A DNA stretch of 10,442 nt from Chrysochromulina tobinii (taxonomy: Eukaryota > Haptophyta > Prymnesiales > Chrysochromulinaceae): positions 1 through 10,442 of the forward strand of contig JWZX01001997.1 in the NCBI GenBank assembly GCA_001275005.1, written 5' to 3'. Positions within the stretch are counted from its first letter, which is position 1; each line of letters starts with the position of its first letter. Below, piece by piece: positions 1 to 5,298 of the stretch. The position numbers were made by a program, and so were the translations under genes. The notes beneath the pieces are model-generated. The model had not been told where the DNA came from. It saw only the letters and a list, made by a program, of their open reading frames with translations, and made no database searches.

Positions 1-2
1 GC

Positions 3-229
3 TGGTCCAAACCACGTGTTCCTGGTTCAAACCGGAAATTCAGGTTCAAACCAGCCAAAGTGGTGTGAACCACGAAGCTGGTTCATACGAACATACCACT
101 TATTTCTGGTTTGTACTGGCAAAGTGGTTCAAACCACTAAATAGTGGTACGAACCGTCGGTGGTCCAAACCACTTTGGGCTGGTCCGGACCGCTTTTCCT
201 GGTTCAAACCACGAAAACCTGGTCCATCC
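3..229. repeat. Cluster of palindromic 12-14 bp motifs (GTGGTYCAAACCAC)
   Basis: About twelve copies of an imperfect palindrome with arms GTGGT and ACCAC lie within 227 bp. The clearest are at 3-14, 23-34, 42-53, 60-73, 79-92, 124-137, 144-155, 160-173, 181-192 and 200-212, with a partial copy at 220-229. The centre varies (TCAA, CCAA, GTGA, ACGA, CCGG), while the outer GGT/ACC arms are kept. Spacing is irregular (about 4-30 bp), so this is not a simple tandem satellite. The array ends abruptly near 230. Inference: such clusters occur at subterminal ends of DNA transposons and at multi-site protein-binding regions. No transposase gene lies beside this one in the window, and the left edge cuts the context. 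Confidence 0.8.
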
Positions 230-425
230 CTATTTTTTTCCGGTTGCTAAGCAGGCTGCCGCCCCGGAGTCGAAGGCATTGCCTTCGAGGGCGAGCGTGT
301 GGCGCGAAGAGTAGGTCGTGGGGCTGTGTGTGTGTCTCTAGTGGTTCCATGGTCGACCGATGGCCCATGGTGGCAAGCATGATGCGGGGGCAAGCATGAT
401 GGACTAAGCTAAGGGCAACACGTAC
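230..425 (-). other. Intron start and unassigned sequence downstream of the last visible LVIVD exon
   Basis: A GT donor reading GTACGTG on the minus strand lies directly after the exon ending at 426, so an intron starts at 425 and runs toward lower coordinates. No further LVIVD-like exon and no acceptor followed by the conserved VAVSGSYAYV block is visible down to position 1. The gene either continues past the left edge or is interrupted by the palindromic array at 3-229. A 20-bp near-palindrome (GAAGGCATTGCCTTCGAGG region, about 271-289) is the only other structure I see. Confidence 0.5.
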
Positions 426-563
426 CCCATCCAGAAAGGACGAGGAGACCACGCTGCCCCGGAGGACTGGAGACGCAGGGTTGCTAATGTCGACCACCAC
501 CAGCGAGTCGGAATTCCACGCTGCTACGTAAGCGTAGGAGCCGCTCACGGCGACAGATAAAGC
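426..563 (-). other. LVIVD repeat exon 6 (138 nt), last visible
   Basis: The acceptor CACACAG lies before 563 and the donor GTACGTGTT follows 426. It encodes 46 residues from ALSVAVSGSY to SSSFLDG, with core LVVVDISNP. It is intact and has a good donor, so at least one more exon should follow beyond this point unless the gene was broken. Confidence 0.87.
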
Positions 564-2471
564 CTGTGTGCACAGCTCGCGAGAGCGAGCGGGTAAGAGG
601 GCGAGAGCGCGAGAGGACACCAGCAGTGGACGCACCACGGGTGCGAGCATGATGGACGGTGCGGACGCAAGCGCGACAAGCCTTCGCCCTAGTTCAATCA
701 CGGTCGCAGCTCCGCGTCGCACGCACCTGTTCAAGAAGAGACGACGACACCACGCTGCCCCGGATGACTGGAGACGCAGGGTTGCTAATGTCGATCACCA
801 CCAGCGAGTTGGAATACTGCCCCGTCACGTAAGCGCAGGAGCCGCTCACGGCGACGAAACTTGCCTGTGCACACAGCACGTGACAGCGCGCGCGCGAAAG
901 CACAAGAGGGCATCAGCAGGCGGTGGCGCCGCGGGCGCGAGCGTGATGGGCGGGGCGGACGCATGCAGTGGCGCCTGAGGCCGTCCGCGGTCGCAGAATT
1001 GGGTCGCGCGCACCCCATGAAGAAGAGACCACGACACCACGCTGCCCCGGATGGCTGGAGACGCAGGATTGCTAGTGTCGATCACCACCAGCGACCTGGA
1101 AATTGCAGCTGCCACGTAAGCGTACGAGCCGCTCACGGCGACGTGCATAACCTGTGCGCGCGCACAGCACGTGACAGCGCGCGCGTGCGAGCGCGTGAAA
1201 GCACGTGAGGGCATCAGCAGGCGGTGGCGCCGCGGGTGCGAGCGTGATGGGCGGGGCGGATGCATGCAGCGGCGCCCGAGGCCATCCGCCCGTGCAAAGC
1301 ACCAGGGCGCACACGCACCCCATCCAGAACGGTTGACGAGACCACGCTGCCACGGATGACTGGAGACGCAGGATTGCGAATGTCGACCACCACCAGCGAG
1401 GCGGAAGCATGCGCCGCCACATAAGCGTAGGAGCCGCTCACGGCGACGCCAGCAGCCTGTGTGCACAGCACGTAACAGAGAGCGAGTGAGAGCGCGAGAG
1501 AGCATCAGCAGGCGGTGGCGCCGCGGCGGGCGCGAGCACGATGGGCGGGGCGGACGCATGCCGCGGCGCCCGAGGTCATCCATGCGCGCGAAGCACCAGG
1601 CCGCACACGCACCCAATCCAGATCGGTCGACGAGACCACGCTGCCCCGAATAACTGGAGACGCAGGGTTGCTAATGTCGATCACCACCAGCGCGTCGGAA
1701 ACATGTGCCGTCACGTAAGCGTAGGAGCCGCTCACGGCGACGCCGTAAGCCTGCGTGCACAGCACGTGCGAGCGAGCGAGAGAGAGTGCAGGAGGGCGGG
1801 AGGGCGAGGGGGCATCAGCGGCGGAGGCACCGCGGGGGCGAGCATGATGGACGGGGCGGACGCAAGCGCGACGAGGCGCAGCGCGGTGCCGAGTCAACCG
1901 CGGTCGCAGAATTGGGTCGCGCTCACCCCAGCCAGAAGAGACGACGACACCACGCTGCCCCGGATAACTGGAGATGCAGGGTTGCTAATGTCGAACACCG
2001 TCAGCGAGTTGGAATAACGCCCCGCCACGTATGCGTACGAGCCGCTCACGGCGACGGCTACAGGCTGTGTGCACAGCAAGTGAGTCGCGAGCGCGAGAGG
2101 GCATGAGGGGCCGTGCAAGTGGGCGAGCAAGCTCGAGGGGCGTGGGATTGCGGCGCGGCGTCCGAGGTCAAAGCGCAGGGACGAGTCGCACGCACGTAAT
2201 CCATAAGGGACGCCGAGGTGACGCTGCCCACGATCGACCCGGAGCCCACGATGGTTGTGGAGTGCGCGAGCTGTCGCCCATCATGCTGGCTGCTCGGGAG
2301 GGCTCGTCCGAGCTCCGTCGAAGGCGGTCGCGGCGGCGGCAGAGGGCTGAATCCGCTGTCGTCGGGCGCGGGCGGGAGCGGCGGAGGCGGCACTACGGTC
2401 AAAGGCGGCGGCACAGGCGAATGTGCCGAGGCCGTCACGGCGACGATCCCGTGCAGGAGTCCTCGAGCCAT
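426..2471 (-). CDS. Multi-exon LVIVD-repeat (beta-propeller-like) protein gene, partial at the 3' end
   Basis: Six exons carry near-identical 46-residue repeats with the pattern VAVSGSYAYVx(7)SLVVIDISNPASPVIRGSVVSSxxLxG. LVVIDISNP is the core of the LVIVD repeat family (beta-propeller-like repeats often found in secreted or surface proteins). Exons in gene order are 2064-1927, 1750-1613, 1456-1319, 1151-1014, 864-727 and 563-426. Each is exactly 138 nt and has no stop. Each is preceded on the minus strand by an acceptor ending CAG, and followed by a donor of type GTGCGT, GTGCGC, GTACGT or GTGAGC. All junctions are phase 0, so any exon can be gained or lost without breaking the frame. A degenerate 5' exon ends at 2196; an in-frame ATG at 2471 (reading MARGLLHGIVAV) is a possible start but is weakly supported. 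The 3' end is not in the window. No transmembrane segment or catalytic motif is seen. Biochemical role unknown; binding or adhesion would be typical of such propellers. The repeat call is sure; the full gene boundaries are not. Confidence 0.85.
727..864 (-). other. LVIVD repeat exon 5 (138 nt)
   Basis: The acceptor ends CAG before 864 and the donor GTGCGTGCG follows 727. It encodes 46 residues from ASFVAVSGSC to SSSLLEQ, with core LVVIDISNP. A Cys replaces Tyr in the SGSYAYV block. The downstream intron is 564-726. Confidence 0.88.
1014..1151 (-). other. LVIVD repeat exon 4 (138 nt)
   Basis: The acceptor ends CAG before 1151 and the donor GTGCGCGCG follows 1014. It encodes 46 residues from VMHVAVSGSY to SWSLLHG, with core LVVIDTSNP. 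This exon carries the most substitutions in the conserved half (DTSNP, PAIRG, SWS). The downstream intron is 865-1013. Confidence 0.87.
1319..1456 (-). other. LVIVD repeat exon 3 (138 nt)
   Basis: The acceptor ends CAG before 1456 and the donor GTGCGTGTG follows 1319. It encodes 46 residues from AAGVAVSGSY to SSTVLDG, with core LVVVDIRNP (Arg replaces the usual Ser). The downstream intron is 1152-1318, the same subtype as the previous one. Confidence 0.88.
1613..1750 (-). other. LVIVD repeat exon 2 (138 nt)
   Basis: The acceptor ends CAG before 1750 and the donor GTGCGTGTG follows 1613. It encodes 46 residues from AYGVAVSGSY to SSTDLDW, with core LVVIDISNP. It is the only exon ending in Trp rather than Gly or Gln. 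The downstream intron, 1457-1612, is of the subtype carrying a GCGAAGCACCAGG motif. Confidence 0.88.
1927..2064 (-). other. LVIVD repeat exon 1 (138 nt)
   Basis: The acceptor reads ACACAG before 2064 and the donor GTGAGCG follows 1927. It encodes 46 residues from PVAVAVSGSY to SSSLLAG, with LTVFDISNP at the core, so it is slightly diverged from the others (LTVF instead of LVVI). Phase 0/0. The downstream intron is 1751-1926. Confidence 0.88.
2196..2471 (-). other. Candidate 5' exon with a degenerate half repeat
   Basis: The exon ends at 2196 before a GTGCGTGCG donor, in phase 0 like the other exons. Its last residues, SIVGSVTSASLMDY, match the tail of the LVIVD repeat (VIRGSVVSSSLLAG), but the LVVIDISNP core is missing. 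In its place the frame reads a Pro-rich stretch (about 2350-2420) followed by HSTTIVGSG. Translation could begin at the ATG at 2471, or an acceptor (CCGAGCAG, ending near 2292) could start a shorter exon. Either this is the natural cap of the array or it is a decayed repeat. Confidence 0.4.
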
Positions 2472-2767
2472 CGATCGCAGACCACGAGCACGTTCGGCCG
2501 ACAGATAAGTTCACAACAGAGGCCCCACACCGCTCCGAAGCAGCTGGTCCTGTCCGGGTGCGGAGAGAGTCGACCTCCGAGCGTGAGATGGGGCAGCACT
2601 TGGGGCGGGGCGCGCGCGCGCGCATTTGCGCGAGCGTGGTCGCACGAGAACCGAATCCGCTACTGTACAGAGTCTGTACAGCACCGTATAAAGTACGGCC
2701 CTGTTATTAGAGTAACGTCCTCCCGCAGCTCCTCGTCCTCCATATTAGGTCAGTTAGTCAGTCAGTT

Positions 2768-2825
2768 TCGTGTAGGCAGTGCCCAATCCGGGGGGGGACC
2801 ATATCGTGTAGGCAGTGCCCAATCC
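2768..2825 (+). repeat. Two perfect 22-bp direct repeats, 36-bp period
   Basis: Copies at 2768-2789 and 2804-2825 are identical (TCGTGTAGGCAGTGCCCAAT followed by CC). They are separated by 14 bp that include a run of G (about 2790-2797). Both sit in a CAGT-rich context. Possible remnant of a small tandem duplication. Confidence 0.85.
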
Positions 2826-3011
2826 TCGTACAGTCAGTCGGGCAGGAGACATTTGTGGGCGGCATTTTGTGCCGCGCAGGAAAAGAAGTGGTAGGTGTGC
2901 TCGCTTGACTTGCGTCGAGCCAGAGCTCCTCAGGCTTCACTTTGGCTGTGAACGCCGGCGCTGATCAGTCAGCCAGTCAGTTTTGTCGCGGTCCCCCCGC
3001 GCTCACCACAC

Positions 3012-3046
3012 GAGTGAGTGAGTGAGTGAGTGAGTGAGTGAGTGAG
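3012..3046 (+). repeat. (GAGT)n microsatellite
   Basis: Thirty-five bases of a perfect tetranucleotide repeat (8.75 copies). It is followed at 3055-3063 by ACTCACTCA, so the tract can fold back on its complement. The sequence CTCACCACAC occurs on both sides (3002 and 3059 onward), making a short flanking direct repeat. Confidence 0.95.
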
Positions 3047-3392
3047 CTCAATAACTCACTCACCACACCACCCGGTCTCAAAGGACGGCTATAAGCTCCC
3101 CTCGGTCAACACAAGTACTGAGTACACAGTACTCGCTCGCTCGGGCTACTCAATCGTGAGAAAGCTTGTCAAGGACCCCCCTTTCGCAAGAGATTTGCGG
3201 AAGTGAAACGAAAAGCGTCAAGCGCTTTAGCGCTTTAGCGGCCCATGAATATTTTGGGAGCACGAAAGCCCACCAAGGAGGAAAGCGCGAGCGATCGCGC
3301 CGCGATCGACTGATATGAGAACTGTACTGAAACTCGCATGGCCACTCGGCGCTGTTGTCACGCCTAGATACTCATGCATCAGCGCGCTTCGC

Positions 3393-4724
3393 TCAAGAAT
3401 GTGCTGGAGACCGTCGACTCGCTCGTGAGATCCCAGATCGGTTCTTCTCGGCCAACCAGTCGGCAATCCAAAGGCCGGTCCAGAAGCTCGTGGTGGTCGA
3501 TTTTGGTAGGCGGGCCGGGCAACTCTCGAGTTTGGCCAGCTTTGCGGGGGTGTTTGGATAGATGGCTTCCATGATGTTGCAACCAACAAAGGGGGGATTC
3601 GTCGGCCCGCCGTTGAAAAAGGTGGGATTCTCTCGGATGCTGATGCCTCCGTGGCCCAGCTCAGCCCAATCCATGATGGCATCCTGAAGGAACACGGGAC
3701 CCGTGGCTGCGAGTGGATGAGCCCGTTTCCCCTTAAATGTCGCATTTGCACGAGAGTGCAAGCGATGTATCAGGAAGGCAAAAAATGGGTGTCGAGCTGG
3801 CGCTGCCATGAGCGCAGGGTGGACATTCTCTCCGTTGCGCCTAAAGCAAAGCCCGGCCTCGCATTGCTCCTGCGTCCGATCTTGGCGCTTGTGGAATTTT
3901 AGCACAGTGCCGAACGTGGCGTGGCCTGGGAGCAGCACGGGCTCAAACGGGCGCAGGCAGAGCATATCAAGATCCATGTAAACGCCGCCATATCGGTAGA
4001 GGTAGAAGTAGCGCACGGCGTCGACGCGTTTGATGTGCACGTCGTAGCCGTCGTAGAGCGCGAGAAAGCTGGGAAACTCACGAGCGATGAACTCACGATT
4101 GTCCTCGTCCGTCCAGAGCCACATGCTCCAATTGCGCGGGAGAATGGCATCACAGCGTTGATGCCACGCGCGCTGCTGGAATGCAAGAGTGCAATTCTTC
4201 CAGGATTGGTGCAGTCGTGGCGGGACGCTGATGATATTCTCTTTCCACAAGCGAATCTCGTGCGTCATTGCCGATGGAGTACCCAACTGTTGCAGATGCT
4301 CGTCGTATCCTAGGGGTCCATCCGCGAATGTGACGTTGGAGGAGAGACGCGCAAGCGGATGACAGATGGTTCGCACGCTTCTCGAAACCATCTGATTTGC
4401 ACGCATGTGGTCGAGCGCCTTTTGCCGTTGGCGTGCGCTAGGTCCCATGCTCATTTCTGGCGCGGCCGCTGGACGAAGTGGAAGAGCACGCGCAGGCCGA
4501 AGCGCGCGACATACCTGATTGACGCCCGGGGTGGAGAGTGCGAGTGTGCGTGAAGGACCAAAAAGGGTGCAGTTTTTTAAGTTTCCAAAGTTCGGCAGAC
4601 TCGGGCGGCGGCGTATGGCTGGCGGACTTGAGGTGCGGCTCGGGTGGAGTGCCGTACCGGTGTCCCGCCCCCCTCCGGTGTTTTTGAACCGGTGCGCCTC
4701 AGTCATTGGCCTCATTAGCTGCAA
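3393..4724 (-). CDS. GT32-family glycosyltransferase (Gly_transf_sug, DXD type)
   Basis: The 443-codon uninterrupted reading frame has the hallmarks of family GT32 (OCH1 / SUR1-CSH1-like and capsular sugar transferases). VPPRLHQSWK at residues 168-176 corresponds to the usual IP-x-IIHQ-x-W opening. RVDAVRYFYLYRYGG at 233-247 is followed directly by VYMDLDMLCLRPFEP, where D251-L-D253 is the nucleotide-sugar/metal-binding DXD. A later TGP motif (341-343) and a Trp-rich tail (415-423) also fit. The family transfers mannose or other sugars from nucleotide sugars, usually in the Golgi lumen on a type II membrane anchor. Here the first 160 residues are Arg/Pro-rich with no clear hydrophobic anchor, so the true start could be a later Met (for example M91) or an upstream exon could be missing. 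A donor-like GTATGT on the minus strand at 4514-4509 hints at possible splicing in the N-terminal part. The gene is convergent to nothing and divergent from the transposon to its right. Substrate unknown. Confidence 0.85.
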   Translation of the reverse strand: MQLMRPMTEAHRFKNTGGGRDTGTALHPSRTSSPPAIRRRPSLPNFGNLKNCTLFGPSRTLALSTPGVNQVCRALRPARALPLRPAAAPEMSMGPSARQRQKALDHMRANQMVSRSVRTICHPLARLSSNVTFADGPLGYDEHLQQLGTPSAMTHEIRLWKENIISVPPRLHQSWKNCTLAFQQRAWHQRCDAILPRNWSMWLWTDEDNREFIAREFPSFLALYDGYDVHIKRVDAVRYFYLYRYGGVYMDLDMLCLRPFEPVLLPGHATFGTVLKFHKRQDRTQEQCEAGLCFRRNGENVHPALMAAPARHPFFAFLIHRLHSRANATFKGKRAHPLAATGPVFLQDAIMDWAELGHGGISIRENPTFFNGGPTNPPFVGCNIMEAIYPNTPAKLAKLESCPARLPKSTTTSFWTGLWIADWLAEKNRSGISRASRRSPAHS

Positions 4725-4886
4725 GATTAGCTGATTGAGCCGCGAATCGAGGCCCTTGAACGAGGCGCTTGTCTTCTAAGTAACTAAGATGAAACGTGAC
4801 GTTCAGCCTGTCTCGAGTCCATCTGTCATCATTTCATGTGTGGTTATCCTGGGACTTAGGAACGAGGTTAGTGCGTAACCCGTAAG
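4725..4886. other. Spacer between the GT32 gene and the TAACCCGGACTT array
   Basis: A 162-bp stretch upstream of the GT32 start, less GC-rich than its surroundings. It should hold the promoter of the minus-strand GT32 gene if the ATG at 4724 is correct. No repeat copy and no recognisable core promoter motif is visible. The left terminus of the transposon may lie at its right border. Confidence 0.4.
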
Positions 4887-4902
4887 TAACCCGGACTTCT
4901 TT

Positions 4903-4983
4903 CGGGCACGGGTTCTTAACCCGGACTTGGCCAGAGGTGCCTAACCCGGACTTGGCCAAGTCCGGGTTAAGAACCCGTGCCCG
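4903..4983. repeat. Perfect 31-bp inverted repeat
   Basis: Arms 4903-4933 and 4953-4983 are exact reverse complements, with a 19-bp loop that contains most of a further motif copy. Each arm consists of a CGGGCACGGGTTCT extension plus the 12-mer and GGCC. The DNA could extrude as a cruciform, or the transcript could fold as a long hairpin. Confidence 0.92.
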
Positions 4984-5134
4984 GGTGTCTAACCCGGACT
5001 TGGAGGTGTGAAGCCCGGGTTACGGACTTGTGCCCGGTCCCTAACCCGGACCTAGGCACCCGGTCTAAGTCCGGGTCAGGCATTTCCTAATTGACGAATT
5101 CAGCCAAGTCCGGGTTACGCACCAATTTTTGGTG

Positions 5135-5192
5135 AAGTCCGGGTTAGGCCCCTGGAATTGGTGCCTAACCCGGACTTGCTAAGTCCGGGTTA
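5135..5192. repeat. Overlapping alternative hairpins within the array
   Basis: Arms 5135-5149 and 5163-5177 pair perfectly over 15 bp (13-bp loop). The right arm can instead pair with 5181-5192 over 12 bp with a 3-bp loop (GCT, 5178-5180). The two stems are mutually exclusive. A separate small palindrome, CACCAATTTTTGGTG, lies at 5120-5134. Confidence 0.85.
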
Positions 5193-5298
5193 AGCACCTG
5201 GTTTGTCGTTTCAAACCCGGACTTGGTGGAATCAGCGCGGATCGTCGTTGCGCGCGTGCCCATTTCTCGTGTGGCGCGTTGCTGCGTCTGGGAACGAC

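Larger units (their letters stand above)
426..2195 (-). repeat. Tandem array of about 300-bp exon+intron units
   Basis: Exon ends recur at 426, 727, 1014, 1319, 1613, 1927 and 2196, giving unit lengths of 301, 287, 305, 294, 314 and 269 bp. Introns share sequence as well as exons. Introns 564-726, 865-1013 and 1751-1926 carry CGGTCGCAG shortly after the donor as read on the minus strand (GAATTGGGTCGCG joins it in the last two). Introns 1152-1318 and 1457-1612 instead carry a GAAGCACCAGG-like motif. A GGCGGTGGCGCCGCGG block occurs in three or more introns. Whole units, not just exons, were therefore duplicated. Confidence 0.85.
2472..3392. other. Non-coding spacer with microsatellites and short repeats
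   Basis: No convincing coding region lies here on either strand. It lies 3' of the GT32 gene and 5' of the LVIVD gene, so it should hold the terminator of the first and the promoter of the second. Visible structure: two CTGTACAG palindromes at 2663-2670 and 2674-2681; CAGT-rich stretches near 2748-2767, 2831-2838 and 2965-2980; a 22-bp direct repeat; a (GAGT)n tract; and a tandem GCGCTTTAG pair at about 3221-3240. I could not assign a TATA box or a poly(A) signal with confidence. Confidence 0.6.
4887..5224. repeat. Two-orientation array of the 12-mer TAACCCGGACTT
   Basis: Forward copies are at 4887-4898, 4917-4928, 4942-4953, 4990-5001, 5042-5051 (10 bp), 5166-5177 and 5214-5224 (11 bp). Reverse copies (AAGTCCGGGTTA) are at 4958-4969, 5067-5076 (10 bp), 5106-5117, 5135-5146 and 5181-5192. 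That is twelve copies in 338 bp, ending 74 bp before the likely ATG of the transposase at 5299. Outside this stretch the motif is not seen in the window. Position and mixed orientation fit a subterminal repeat region of a DNA transposon, which commonly binds transposase and overlaps the promoter. That role is inferred. Confidence 0.88.

Noticed and set aside
3-212. GGTTCAAACC motifs as tRNA B boxes
   Set aside because: They resemble GGTTCGANNCC, but no A box, acceptor stem or cloverleaf can be drawn around any of them, and the real pattern is a longer palindrome.
846-1616. 256-codon minus-strand open frame across several LVIVD units
   Set aside because: It contains exon 1014-1151 in frame, but for the rest it reads introns and the neighbouring exons in the wrong frame. 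The repeat frame and splice sites show it is not a single coding exon.
2683-2690. GTATAAAG as a TATA box
   Set aside because: It is oriented to the plus strand, but the next plus-strand gene begins 2.6 kb away beyond a minus-strand gene.
2031-2894. 287-codon plus-strand Arg-rich open frame
   Set aside because: It is antisense to an LVIVD exon and intron, shows only Arg/Ser low complexity from GC-rich DNA, and has no domain.
3227-3751. 174-codon minus-strand open frame
   Set aside because: It overlaps the 3' part of the GT32 gene in another frame and matches no pattern; it is a shadow.
4887-5224. TAACCCGG array as telomeric repeats or a CRISPR array
   Set aside because: Copies occur in both orientations with irregular spacing and differ from TTAGGG-type units. 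There are no uniform spacers and no cas genes.
5203-5298. Upstream extension of the transposase frame from a TTG codon at 5203
   Set aside because: It would start inside the motif array, has no ATG, and the frame before 5299 has no conserved character. The ATG at 5299 has a purine at -3.
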